Positions 27,431 to 35,978 of a stretch of 64,000 nt of DNA are shown here, one piece after another (position 1 is the stretch's first letter; every line of letters begins with the position of its first letter). Where the stretch lies: positions 1-64,000 of the forward strand of contig CAUUHW010000011.1 in NCBI GenBank assembly GCA_963545205.1. Direction: 5' to 3'. The notes under the pieces are model-generated. The model did not search any database and had not been told where the DNA came from. It saw only the letters and a list, made by a program, of their open reading frames with translations. The stretch comes from CAUTYU01 sp963545205 (GTDB lineage: Bacteria > Desulfobacterota > Desulfovibrionia > Desulfovibrionales > Desulfomicrobiaceae). A program made the translations under genes and the position numbers.

Positions 27431-27453
27431 GCCTTTTCTCCTTTTGCGAAACT

Positions 27454-27513
27454 TTCTCAAAAATATGAGAATTTTTCAAGAAATTTTCTCATTTTTGATA
27501 AAAATTCTTGAAA
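27454..27513. promoter_or_regulatory. Inverted repeats: probable activator binding sites (UAS)
   Basis: Two palindromes lie in the divergent gap, 63-122 bases upstream of the -24 element: TTCTCA-N6-TGAGAA (27454-27471) and TTTCAAGAAATTTT / AAAAATTCTTGAAA with a 12-base spacer (27474-27513, one mismatch). The distance suits enhancer sites of a sigma-54 activator. Confidence 0.6.
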
Positions 27514-27575
27514 GGCGTAGTAAAAAATGTACTGCAACTATATGTATTAATAGGAGATAGCTGTCAAAAAATCTC

Positions 27576-27590
27576 TGGAATATTATTTGC
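27576..27590 (+). promoter_or_regulatory. Sigma-54 (-24/-12) promoter of the tctC operon
   Basis: TGG at 27576-27578 and TTGC at 27587-27590 give the exact GG-N10-GC spacing of RpoN promoters. Predicted transcription start near 27602, 71 bases ahead of tctC. The neighbouring divergent regulator is a sigma-54 activator. Confidence 0.7.
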
Positions 27591-27672
27591 TATGAAATAA
27601 AACGCATATGTTTTATTGGGATTAAAATCCACAAGGATTGATTGATGTCACATAAACAGACAGGAGGTTTTT

Positions 27673-28623
27673 ATGGTCAATCGTATTCGTTTCTTTTTTG
27701 TATGTCTTGTGTTGATGTTTGTCTTGCCCGGGGTTTGTCTTGCCGGCGACTATCCTTCCCGTAACCCAAAGATAATCGTACCTTTTGCTCCTGGGGGAGC
27801 AGTTGATTTTACCTGCCGTCTTATTGCTGATGTTGGACAACAGTATTTTGGAGGTAAAAAGCTTGTTGTTGAAAACAAGTCCGGAGGAGGAGCTGTTATC
27901 GGGCAAACATTTGTCGCCAAGTCAAAACCGGATGGGTATACAATCCTGGCCTATACTTCTTCTGTGGTAAACAATCCTATCACCAAGAAGACAGTTTATA
28001 CCCATACATCTTTTCAACCGGTTGTCATGTATTGTTTTGACCCTGAGGTGCTGGTTGTTCCATCAGGCTCTCCCTATAAGACGCTTGGTGATTTGCTGAC
28101 AGCTGCCAGGAAAAAAGAATTATCTGTGGCGACTCCTGGTTTTTCCACTTCTCACCATGTTGCGGCTCTTGTTCTGGAAAAAAAAACCAGTGTTAAATTC
28201 AGCTTTATCCATAACGAAAGTGCGGCCATGCAGTTGCAACAGATCCTGGGAGGTCATGTTGATGCAGGCTTTATGTCTTCGGGTGAAGCCAGTGGATATA
28301 TGAAAGATGGTTCATTGCGTGTGCTTGGTATTATGCAGGAAAATGCCCATCCTGAATTTTCCGGAGTTCCGACATTTCATGCCGCTGGCGTGGACATGCT
28401 CTGGGGAACTTTTCGAGGACTGGCCGTGCCAAAGGATACTCCCAAAGAGATCGTCGCGTACCAGGCAGAGGCCTTTAAGAAAGTCACCGAAGATCCAAAG
28501 TTTCTTGAGAGCATGAAAAAAGCTGGTTATCCTGTTGTCTATCGGGGACCAGAAGAATTTGAAGGGTATGTAGATGGAATTGCCAGGGTGATGCAGGAAA
28601 TTTTGCCTACATTGAAGAAGTAA
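27673..28623 (+). CDS. tctC: TctC-type periplasmic substrate-binding protein (TTT system 1)
   Basis: 316 aa with signal peptide ending at VCLAGDYP, then the Bug/TctC start YPSRNPKIIVPFAPGGAVDFTCR. Members bind carboxylate-containing ligands and deliver them to TctAB. AGGAGG ribosome site. First gene of the sigma-54-driven operon and separated from tctB by an internal terminator-like hairpin, which would favour excess binding protein. Ligand not deducible from sequence; the catabolic genes downstream suggest a di- or tricarboxylic amino-acid derivative. Confidence 0.92.
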   Translation: MVNRIRFFFVCLVLMFVLPGVCLAGDYPSRNPKIIVPFAPGGAVDFTCRLIADVGQQYFGGKKLVVENKSGGGAVIGQTFVAKSKPDGYTILAYTSSVVNNPITKKTVYTHTSFQPVVMYCFDPEVLVVPSGSPYKTLGDLLTAARKKELSVATPGFSTSHHVAALVLEKKTSVKFSFIHNESAAMQLQQILGGHVDAGFMSSGEASGYMKDGSLRVLGIMQENAHPEFSGVPTFHAAGVDMLWGTFRGLAVPKDTPKEIVAYQAEAFKKVTEDPKFLESMKKAGYPVVYRGPEEFEGYVDGIARVMQEILPTLKK

Positions 28624-28632
28624 GTTTTTAAA

Positions 28633-28656
28633 GGGGTGTCTGTGGACACCTTTTTT
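28633..28656 (+). terminator. Internal attenuating terminator between tctC and tctB
   Basis: GGTGTC-TGTG-GACACC followed by TTTTTT, extended by A-T pairs, starting 10 bases after the tctC stop. Partial read-through would set the ratio of binding protein to permease. Confidence 0.75.
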
Positions 28657-28674
28657 ATAGCCCGGAGGGGTCTT

Positions 28675-29115
28675 ATGTTACTAAGGCGTATAAATATGTG
28701 GCTTTCCGTAATATTCTTCATTCTGGGAGGAAGTGTCTGGTTTGTTGCAGTTGATTATGATGTTGTTCCTTCCCGTTTTCCAATCTTATTGGCTATCTGT
28801 TTTATTTTATGTTCTTTTTTCCTTCTTTTCAATGCCGTGTTGGAAAGTCGGACTGGCAAGGATTTAGCAGAGAAATTCAAATGGCAATCCTATGTTACTC
28901 CTTTTCTGATTGCCGCTGGTATGAGTCTTTACGCTGTTATTCTTGATTATTGTGGTTTTATTGTTTCTTCCTTTTTTCTCATGTGTTATTCCAGCTGGAT
29001 ATTAGGGTATCGGCGGACAAGTTTTATGTTCCTTGTCTGCTTTTTGTTTGTTTTGATCGTGTATGGAATTTTTCATTTGCTTCTTGGCGTACCATTTCCG
29101 GAAAGCATTTTTTAA
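28675..29115 (+). CDS. tctB: TctB-type small membrane subunit (TTT system 1)
   Basis: 146 aa, four membrane helices. ATG at 28675 follows CGGAGGGG; a GTG 13 codons earlier lies inside the terminator hairpin. TctB proteins are poorly conserved and are assigned by size, topology and position between tctC and tctA. Confidence 0.85.
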   Translation: MLLRRINMWLSVIFFILGGSVWFVAVDYDVVPSRFPILLAICFILCSFFLLFNAVLESRTGKDLAEKFKWQSYVTPFLIAAGMSLYAVILDYCGFIVSSFFLMCYSSWILGYRRTSFMFLVCFLFVLIVYGIFHLLLGVPFPESIF

Positions 29116-29135
29116 AAAGGGGGAGCAAGAAAGTC

Positions 29136-30653
29136 ATGGAGCATATTTTTTCCTCTTTTGTCCATTTAACAGATCCGATAATTTTTTCTTTTCTTCTTGG
29201 CGGTGTGGTTGTTGGTCTTCTAGTAGGGTCTATTCCTGGCCTTAATGACAGTATAACGCTTGCAGTTCTTATTCCGGTGACATTTGCTATGGAACCTGAT
29301 TATGCCTTTCCATTGCTGGTTGGTGTTTACTGTTCTGCCTGCTATGGAGGTTCTATCCCCGCGATCTTGTTAAAAATTCCAGGAACAGCGTCTTCTGTTG
29401 TTACAACTCTGGATGGGTATGCCATGACCCAAAAGGGAGAGGCTGGGCAGGCCCTTGGTATTTCGACCACCAGTTCTGTATTCGGAGGTATTACCAGCTC
29501 CATTGTTCTTCTCTTTTTTGCTCCTGTTCTGGCGAGTTATGCATTGAAATTCGGGCCTCCTGAGTATTTTGCCCTGTCTTTGCTTGGTCTTTCCACTGTA
29601 GCTGGAATGTCTGGTGACAATATGCTCAAGAGTCTTATCGTGTGCCTTACGGGCTTGCTTATTGCCACGGTTGGTATCAGCCCTCTAACCGGTTTTCCCC
29701 GTTTTACCTTTGACTGCCCTCATCTTTTTGACGGTGTTCCTTTTATTCCCATGCTCATTGGTCTGTTTGGCGTAACCAGCGTCCTGGAACTTGCCGAATC
29801 AATTGGCGCAACACGTCTGGATGAAAAGGAAAAAAGCCGTTCAGGTGTCCCAAATATCAGCCGCATTCTTCCTTCATGGTCGATGGTCAGACGGTTGCTG
29901 CCCACATGGGGTATCAGTGCCGGGATCGGGAATATTCTTGGTATTATTCCTGGAGCAGGGATGCTGATGGCCATCTATGTGGCCTATGACCAGGCTGTTC
30001 GTCGTAATAAAGACAAAAATTTCGGAGAAGGGGTGCCAGAAGGAGTGGCAGCCCCAGAAGCCGCGAACAACGCGGTGGTTGCCAGTTCCATGGTGCCTCT
30101 TCTTTCATTGGGAGTTCCTGGCAATTCTACCTCGGCCTTGTTTCTTGGAGCATTGCTTATTCAGGGGTTGCGGCCAGGCCCTTCACTTTTTCGTGATGCT
30201 CCTGATATCGCCTATCTGATTGTCGTCTGTTTTCTGGCTGCAAACCTGCTTATGGGGCCTCTTGGAATTTTGCTTGGCCGTACAATCTCAAGGCTGATTT
30301 TCAGACTGCCCCGGGCTCTGTTGGGGGGCGCTATCAGCGTACTCTGTTTGACAGGTTCTTTTGCCGTTGGAAACAGTGTTTTTAATGTCTGGGTCGCTAT
30401 TGGCTTTGGTGTCCTGGGGTATATTTTTAATAAATGCAAGATGCCTCACTCCCCACTTATTCTGGCTGTTGTTCTTGGCAGTATGATGGAAAGAGGATTG
30501 TACCAGAGCCTGACTCTTTCACATGGTTCCCTTGCTATTTTTGTAGAGCGGCCAATAAGTTTTGTTCTAATTCTTGCTGCTCTTTTTTTTATTTTTTCAC
30601 CTCTTGTCAAATCGTTTTATAAAAAACGCAAAATGCGTCAGAGGGAGCTATAA
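29136..30653 (+). CDS. tctA: TctA-type large permease subunit (TTT system 1)
   Basis: 505 aa with about a dozen membrane helices. ATG at 29136 follows GGGGGAG. Family motifs: GLLVGSIPGLNDSITLAVLIP at the start, YGGSIPAILLKIPGT and a second half repeat GNILGIIPGAGMLMAIYVAYDQA ... LGVPGNSTSALFLGALLIQGLRPGP. Its stop shares bases with the next ATG (TAATG), so the permease and the MmgE/PrpD-family gene are translationally coupled, which links transport with the enzymes. Confidence 0.94.
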   Translation: MEHIFSSFVHLTDPIIFSFLLGGVVVGLLVGSIPGLNDSITLAVLIPVTFAMEPDYAFPLLVGVYCSACYGGSIPAILLKIPGTASSVVTTLDGYAMTQKGEAGQALGISTTSSVFGGITSSIVLLFFAPVLASYALKFGPPEYFALSLLGLSTVAGMSGDNMLKSLIVCLTGLLIATVGISPLTGFPRFTFDCPHLFDGVPFIPMLIGLFGVTSVLELAESIGATRLDEKEKSRSGVPNISRILPSWSMVRRLLPTWGISAGIGNILGIIPGAGMLMAIYVAYDQAVRRNKDKNFGEGVPEGVAAPEAANNAVVASSMVPLLSLGVPGNSTSALFLGALLIQGLRPGPSLFRDAPDIAYLIVVCFLAANLLMGPLGILLGRTISRLIFRLPRALLGGAISVLCLTGSFAVGNSVFNVWVAIGFGVLGYIFNKCKMPHSPLILAVVLGSMMERGLYQSLTLSHGSLAIFVERPISFVLILAALFFIFSPLVKSFYKKRKMRQREL

Positions 30654-32014
30654 TGAGTTCTCTTTCTTCGGCACTTGCTGCCTTTATTACCTCTTTACGG
30701 ATTGAAGACATGTCTTCGCATGTTATTCATAAAGCAAAGTTGTGTTTGTTAGATTATCTTGCTGCGGCCTGGAATGCTCATGAACATGAGTTGGCAGATG
30801 CTTATACCCGTTATGCCTTTCAACTCGCAGGAGGTACAGGAAGAGCGCATGTTATTGGTGAGCAGAATTTGCTCCCCCCGATTTGGGCAGCTTTTGTCAA
30901 CGCCGCCAAAGGGCATGTCACAGAAACCGATGACGGTCACAGACTTTCTATCATGCATATCGGAACGGTGGTATTTCCTGTTGTGCTGGCTCTGGCTGAA
31001 GACAAAAAACTGAGCGGAACAACCATGCTTGAGGCTGTTATTTGTGGCTACGACCTGGCCATCCGTGCTGGTCAATGTTTTGGCCCGGAACATTACGCGA
31101 TTTTTCATACAACTGGTACTGCCGGAACATTTGGAGCCACTGCGGCGGCGGCAAAATGTCTGGGACTTTCCAGGCAGGAAACGCTGTGGGCCTTGGGACA
31201 TGCAGGTACGCAGGCCACAGGACTCTGGCAATTCCTTCAGGACGGAGCCGTGCGTGCCAAGCCTTTCCATCCTGCGAAAGCCGCGCAAAATGGGATTCAA
31301 GCTGCCCAACTCGCGGCATCTGGTATTGAGGGAGCCTCACGTATTTTTGAGGGGGAAAAAGGGATATGTGCTTTTGCCGCTCAAGATCCAAGGTTTGATC
31401 TTCTGATTGAAGGTTTGGGCAAAAAATTTAGGATCGAGGAAGTGAATTTCAAGGCCTATCCGACCTGTGGTCAGACCCATAGTGTACTGGACGCTGCAAC
31501 AGCCATTTTACAGCGCGAAACAATCTCTGTTCAGGACATCAAACGTGTGGAGATATGTATCTATCAGCGCGCAATTGATATCGCGGGTATCGCTCAACCT
31601 GAAAATCTGGAAGAAGCCAGATTTTCCAACCAATTTTGTCTGGCTTTTTTACTTGTTCACGGAGAACTGACCTTTGCCAATTTTCATGCGGATGCTGTTC
31701 ATGACAAGATGGTACAGGAACTGTCCAAAAAGGTTGTATTGATATTTGATGAGAAAATGGAAGCAGGATTTCCTGCCAGTCGTCCTTGCAAAGTGGATAT
31801 TCATCTTTTGGATGGGCGTGTTTTTTCACAGGAAAATCGTTTTCGACGGGGAGACCCTGAATCTCCCATGGATGTTGAGGACATGAGTCAGAAATTTGAT
31901 CAACTGACCAGTTCTTTGCTCTTGGCAAGACAACGCCGAAATATAAAGCAATGGGTTCTTGACCTGCCTCATCGGACGAGCACGGAAGATTTTTTGTTTC
32001 ATATTGAAAAATAA
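30653..32014 (+). CDS. MmgE/PrpD family protein (2-methylcitrate dehydratase / epimerase / decarboxylase fold)
   Basis: 453 aa, all-helical N-terminal domain and alpha/beta C-terminal lid typical of the MmgE/PrpD superfamily (conserved stretches ETDDGH, MHIGTVVFPVVLALAE, FHTTGTAGTFGAAAAAA-like, KPFHPAKAAQNGIQAAQLA, YPTCGQTHS). Family members include 2-methylcitrate dehydratase, cis-aconitate decarboxylase and iminodisuccinate epimerase. No citrate-synthase-like or methylisocitrate-lyase gene is nearby, so propionate metabolism is unlikely. The next gene is a fumarase-superfamily lyase; an epimerase plus C-N lyase pair is known for iminodisuccinate breakdown. I infer an epimerase or isomerase role; exact reaction unknown. 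Confidence 0.85.
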   Translation: MSSLSSALAAFITSLRIEDMSSHVIHKAKLCLLDYLAAAWNAHEHELADAYTRYAFQLAGGTGRAHVIGEQNLLPPIWAAFVNAAKGHVTETDDGHRLSIMHIGTVVFPVVLALAEDKKLSGTTMLEAVICGYDLAIRAGQCFGPEHYAIFHTTGTAGTFGATAAAAKCLGLSRQETLWALGHAGTQATGLWQFLQDGAVRAKPFHPAKAAQNGIQAAQLAASGIEGASRIFEGEKGICAFAAQDPRFDLLIEGLGKKFRIEEVNFKAYPTCGQTHSVLDAATAILQRETISVQDIKRVEICIYQRAIDIAGIAQPENLEEARFSNQFCLAFLLVHGELTFANFHADAVHDKMVQELSKKVVLIFDEKMEAGFPASRPCKVDIHLLDGRVFSQENRFRRGDPESPMDVEDMSQKFDQLTSSLLLARQRRNIKQWVLDLPHRTSTEDFLFHIEK

Positions 32015-32023
32015 GGGGGAAAT

Positions 32024-33406
32024 ATGGCTCATATTATTGATTCTGAATTTTATGGAAATAGCTGGTGTACTCCTGAAATGCGCGCGGTATTTGATGATCG
32101 CAGGCGTTATCAGCGTTGGCTGGATATTGAAGTTGTTTTGGCAGAAGTGCAGTCCAAACTGGGCATTATCCCTGTTGAAGCCGCAGCTGAGATCAGGGAA
32201 AAAGCGATCGTGGAAGAACTTGATCTTGATTTTATAAAACAAGAACTGGAAAAAACAGGGCACTCTTTGGTGCCATTGCTCAAGGCTGTTCAAAAACGCT
32301 GCCAGAAGAATTGGGGAGAATTTATTCATTATGGCCCTACTACTCAGGATATTGAAGATACTGGTGGCGTGCTGGAAATGAAAGAAGCCGCAAAACTGAT
32401 TTTTCGAGATTTTGGGCAGCTGGAAAAAAAGGTTTTGGAACTTTCTTCCAGGTACTGCACTTTGCCTATGGCCGGACGCACACATAATCAGCAGGGCCTG
32501 CCGATTACTCTGGGGCTGAAATTTGCCAACTGGGCTGCTGAAATCCGTAGAGGTCTGGAACGGATGAAAGATATGCGAAAACGGGTTTTTATCGGCATGT
32601 TACATGGCGGAACAGGAACCATGGCGGGTTTGGGTGAGCAGGCTTATCCTGTTGCCGAAAATGTTATGAAGAGGTTGGGTCTTGACCTGCCTCCAACTGG
32701 ATGGGGCAGTTCACGGGATACTGTAGCTGAATATCAAACTGTTTTGGGACTTGTCGCTGGAACAACAGGCCGGATCGCTAATGAGATTTTTCAACTCGCC
32801 CGAACAGAGATTGCTGAATTTCAGGAACCTCTGGGAGAACACTATGTTGGCAGCAGCACAATGCCGCATAAACGAAATCCTGAGGTGACAGAATTTGTTG
32901 TTGCTATGACGAAGATTGTCATGAGTAATGTCCAGCTGGGGCTTCAATCCATGCTTGCTGAACATGAACGGGATACCCGTTGCTGGCGACTGGATTGGCA
33001 TTCAATACCGGAAAGCAGCATGATGCTGCATAAGGCAATCAGCGCACTTGTTTTTGTTGTTTCAGGCCTGGATATTAACGAACAGCGGATTACTGAAAAT
33101 CTGGATATGTTGCACGGGATGCTTTTTTCTGAGGCTCTGATGTTCCGACTGGGGGAAAAAATCGGGAAACAGACAGCCCACCACGTTATTCGGGACACTA
33201 TTCTTGCCGTTGATGGAACAAGCGGACAGACTTTTCGCGAGCTTGTTATGGCCAATAAAGAAATTGCAGGACATCTTTCGGCTGAAGAACTAAATGCGTT
33301 GATGGATTATTCTCAGCATATTGGTCAGTCTGAGCGTCAGGTTGCCCATGTTGCTGAAGTTGCTGAAAAAATGGGCATGACAGACGAAGAGTTTATGCAT
33401 TGTTAG
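32024..33406 (+). CDS. Fumarase/aspartase/argininosuccinate-lyase superfamily lyase (adenylosuccinate-lyase-like)
   Basis: 460 aa. The superfamily signature GSSTMPHKRNP lies at about residues 276-286, with the catalytic Ser on that loop; HYGPTTQDIEDTGG and AGRTHNQQGLP are the other two conserved blocks. These enzymes eliminate fumarate from succinylated N (or S) compounds. Sequence style is close to PurB/PcaB-like members, but the position in a transport and degradation operon argues against purine synthesis. Candidate reactions: cleavage of a succinyl-amino acid such as iminodisuccinate or S-(2-succino)cysteine to fumarate and an amino acid. Ribosome site AAGGGGG before ATG 32024. Confidence 0.85.
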   Translation: MAHIIDSEFYGNSWCTPEMRAVFDDRRRYQRWLDIEVVLAEVQSKLGIIPVEAAAEIREKAIVEELDLDFIKQELEKTGHSLVPLLKAVQKRCQKNWGEFIHYGPTTQDIEDTGGVLEMKEAAKLIFRDFGQLEKKVLELSSRYCTLPMAGRTHNQQGLPITLGLKFANWAAEIRRGLERMKDMRKRVFIGMLHGGTGTMAGLGEQAYPVAENVMKRLGLDLPPTGWGSSRDTVAEYQTVLGLVAGTTGRIANEIFQLARTEIAEFQEPLGEHYVGSSTMPHKRNPEVTEFVVAMTKIVMSNVQLGLQSMLAEHERDTRCWRLDWHSIPESSMMLHKAISALVFVVSGLDINEQRITENLDMLHGMLFSEALMFRLGEKIGKQTAHHVIRDTILAVDGTSGQTFRELVMANKEIAGHLSAEELNALMDYSQHIGQSERQVAHVAEVAEKMGMTDEEFMHC

Positions 33407-33427
33407 GTCTGGCTGGGAGAATATCAG

Positions 33428-34711
33428 ATGGATTTATCTACGTTTTTATATAATGAGGTGAAACCGGCTGTAGGCTGCACAGAACCCGTGGCTGTGGCTT
33501 TGGCCGCAGCCTATGCTGCAAGGGAATTTGACGGGGAGATCGCGGAAATCAATCTGGAGACTTCCCTGAATGTATACAAGAATGGGCGTGATGTTGGTAT
33601 TCCCGGTACAGGTGGATTACGCGGAAATCGTATTGCGGCGGCTCTTGGCGCATTGGCAGGAGATGCGGGTAAGGGGTTGCTGGTGCTGGAGGGGGTGTTG
33701 TCCGGTGACATTGTAAGTAAAGCGAGCTCGTTGGTTGATCAGGGAAAGGTATGGGTTGCTGTTCGTGAAGAAGTACCATCCATTTATGTTCAGGTGACCT
33801 TACGTAATGCTGTTTGTGAGGTGCGCTCCTGTATCCAGGGCAGGCATGATTTGCTGCATCAGATTATCAAAAATGGCGAAACAGTTTTCGAGCAGCCTGT
33901 TTGCTCTGCGCAAGAGGCAGGGGCACTGTCTGATTGTCTTGCTGAACTCAAAAGCTGTAATATTCAGACATTGTGGGATCTGGCAGGTTCGATTGATGAC
34001 GAAATGGCGGCCTATATGCTTGAGGGAGCAGACATGAATATGGCTGTTGCCCACCAGGGCCTGGCAGGAGTCTGGGGCTTGGGTGTTGGAATGACCCTGG
34101 AAGAGCATTTAGATCATCAGAATTTGCTCTCCACAGTGAAGAAGTTTGCTGGCGCAGCAGCAGACGTGCGGATGTCTGGAAAATCTGTTCCAGTTATGAG
34201 CAGTGCTGGAAGCGGCAATCATGGTATTACTGCGGTTGTGCCGGTAGTGGTGGTTGCTGAAAGAACTGGAGTTTCCCACCGGAAGTTGGCGGAAGCCCTT
34301 GCTTTTAGTCATTTGGTGACAGGATATGTAAAAACATATACCGGCCGTTTAACTCCTATCTGCGGTTGTTCGGTAGCTGCTGGAGCCGGTGCCGCTGCAG
34401 GGCTGGTTCGGATTATGGGAGGAGATGCGGATACTGCTGAACATGCAGTGGCATCACTTATTGCCTCGCTTATGGGTATGCTGTGTGATGGAGCCAAAGG
34501 TTCCTGCGGACTCAAAGTTTCTGCGGCCGCAGGAGAAGCTTATACTGCCGCTCTTATGGCTCTGGATAAACGCGGTGTTCAGCGAAATGAAGGTTTGGTG
34601 TCACCAGATCTGCACTTGACCTGTATGGCCCTTTCTGACTTATGCACTAGGGCCTTTGCCAATGTGGACAAAGTAATCGTGGATATTTTGCAATTGCGGC
34701 CTGAAAGTTAA
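33428..34711 (+). CDS. CyuA/UPF0597 family protein, L-cysteine desulfidase or serine-dehydratase-like
   Basis: 427 aa. The family includes the [4Fe-4S] L-cysteine desulfidase of Methanocaldococcus (which makes pyruvate, ammonia and sulfide) and the YhaM/CyuA proteins. Conserved features seen: VGCTEPVA with Cys17, SAGSGNHGITAVVPV, ICGCSVAAGAGA (Cys312, Cys314) and LCDGAKGSCGLKVS (Cys353, Cys360), the positions expected of cluster ligands. Placed after the lyase in the same operon, it could consume the amino acid released there; that would be cysteine (or serine). Substrate is inference. ATG at 33428 follows GGGAGAATATC. Last gene of the operon as far as visible. Confidence 0.82.
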   Translation: MDLSTFLYNEVKPAVGCTEPVAVALAAAYAAREFDGEIAEINLETSLNVYKNGRDVGIPGTGGLRGNRIAAALGALAGDAGKGLLVLEGVLSGDIVSKASSLVDQGKVWVAVREEVPSIYVQVTLRNAVCEVRSCIQGRHDLLHQIIKNGETVFEQPVCSAQEAGALSDCLAELKSCNIQTLWDLAGSIDDEMAAYMLEGADMNMAVAHQGLAGVWGLGVGMTLEEHLDHQNLLSTVKKFAGAAADVRMSGKSVPVMSSAGSGNHGITAVVPVVVVAERTGVSHRKLAEALAFSHLVTGYVKTYTGRLTPICGCSVAAGAGAAAGLVRIMGGDADTAEHAVASLIASLMGMLCDGAKGSCGLKVSAAAGEAYTAALMALDKRGVQRNEGLVSPDLHLTCMALSDLCTRAFANVDKVIVDILQLRPES

Positions 34712-34889
34712 GTGATTCCAGTAAACCTTGTTACTAAAGATTGTGGAGTTGATGCAGTCCTCATACAAAAAGTCATCTTCATGTGGTTGTGTCATGGCTG
34801 TTGGGGCAGAAGTTGCAGCAATTTATATAGAGGAACTGCACTGCAAGCAGAACGAATGGCAATAGCCCATTACCGGGAGCATTGTTAGG

Positions 34890-34895
34890 TATAAT
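34890..34895 (+). promoter_or_regulatory. Candidate -10 element for the second cassette
   Basis: A perfect TATAAT, 55 bases before the next start codon; the -35 region at 17 bases upstream is poor. The 238-base gap (34712-34949) otherwise holds only a short open frame from 34752 that I do not recognise, and no -24/-12 box. Confidence 0.4.
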
Positions 34896-34949
34896 TTGTA
34901 ATGGGGCTACTCCGTTGATGTGTTAAAAATTTTAAAAAAGGAGTAAAAA

Positions 34950-35423
34950 ATGGAATGGAATGAAGAAGTTGTTGAAAGGGTACGTATGGCTATGCAAGAT
35001 AGGGCAAGAAATATGGGGTGTATGTTTCGCAGTATTGTCCGACATAGCAATAGAGAAAATGCTATAAAAATTACACGTGATGCCATAACTGAATATGGCA
35101 ATATTCGAGCGATGAGAGAATCTGAAAATATTACGCCTGATGATTGGGCAAATGAACATTATCAAATGATGGGGGGAGTTTTTAACAGTAAAATTATATC
35201 TAATGACAGATTTACAGAGATAAATATGCACTATTGCCCCTTACTTGAGGAGTGGAAACAAATGGATTTTTCAAAGGAAGACCAGGACCTTTTATGTGAT
35301 CTTGCCATGGAATTAGACAGGAACAGGGCAAAACAACACGATATCCCATGTGACATAGTCGAGCGACTTGGCAAAGGAGATACATTTTGTCGGGTTGTGC
35401 TGTGGAAAAAAAAGAAAAAATGA
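34950..35423 (+). CDS. Putative L-2-amino-thiazoline-4-carboxylate hydrolase-like protein
   Basis: 157 aa, soluble, preceded by AAGGAG. The C-terminal half (YCPLLEEWKQM ... LCDLAMELDRN ... GKGDTFCRVVLW) resembles the ATC-hydrolase family, small proteins with conserved Cys-containing motifs near the end. In Pseudomonas the founding enzyme opens the ring of 2-aminothiazoline-4-carboxylate on the way to cysteine. This recognition is from remembered family pattern only. Next to a cysteine-desulfidase-like gene and upstream of a second TTT transporter, it supports a sulfur-amino-acid theme. Clearly more AT-rich than the genes before it. Confidence 0.5.
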   Translation: MEWNEEVVERVRMAMQDRARNMGCMFRSIVRHSNRENAIKITRDAITEYGNIRAMRESENITPDDWANEHYQMMGGVFNSKIISNDRFTEINMHYCPLLEEWKQMDFSKEDQDLLCDLAMELDRNRAKQHDIPCDIVERLGKGDTFCRVVLWKKKKK

Positions 35424-35482
35424 TAACAGGTTGTCCTGCGTTTTTATGCTAAAGATACGTTTTGGGAAAATAAGGATACAAT

Positions 35483-35968
35483 GTGAAATATTCATCTGAT
35501 TTCTATGTAAGTTTTATTCTGTTAGGCCTTTGTGCCCTTGGAGCATACGGAACGCTTACGAGCGATGCCTCAGTTGATGGAGAAATGCTGGGCCCATTGG
35601 CTCTGTCATGGATTGCTATCGCGGGTGGAACCTTTTGCAGTTTCTTGTTGCTTATTCAAAGTATTTTTGCCACGGCGCATTCCAATATACTGGGGAGTAA
35701 AAAGGTTATTGGTTGTATTCTTTTATTTTTTATCTTTTTTTGTATCTATCTTGGAGCTATGATTGTTTTGAAAAATATTATCGATCAAATTTCTTTCATA
35801 TCTATTCCATATGGAAAAGGTTTTTCGTTAAGCACTTTTTTCTTCCTATGTGCTGCTATGCGTATACTTGGAGAACATCGTTGGAAGAAGATTGCGCTTA
35901 TTTCATTTGGCGTTACTGGTGTACTTTTATTCTTATTTGGATATTATTTTGCAATTATGTTGCCATAG
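35483..35968 (+). CDS. TctB-type small membrane subunit (TTT system 2)
   Basis: 161 aa with four predicted membrane helices. Starts with GTG at 35483 (an overlapping ATG at 35481 runs straight into TGA), with AAGGA ahead. Assigned TctB from topology and its place right before tctA; sequence conservation in this subunit is weak. AT-rich codon use. Confidence 0.75.
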   Translation: MKYSSDFYVSFILLGLCALGAYGTLTSDASVDGEMLGPLALSWIAIAGGTFCSFLLLIQSIFATAHSNILGSKKVIGCILLFFIFFCIYLGAMIVLKNIIDQISFISIPYGKGFSLSTFFFLCAAMRILGEHRWKKIALISFGVTGVLLFLFGYYFAIMLP

Positions 35969-35978
35969 GAGTAAAAAT

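Noticed and set aside
32024..33406. Plain purine-synthesis adenylosuccinate lyase (purB)
   Set aside because: Signature fits the superfamily, but the gene is embedded in a sigma-54-driven transport and degradation operon, with no purine gene nearby. PurB is not excluded without phylogeny.
34752..34868. Short open frame (about 37 codons) between the CyuA-like gene and the ATC-hydrolase-like gene
   Set aside because: No ribosome site, no similarity that I recognise and too short to support; possibly degraded sequence.
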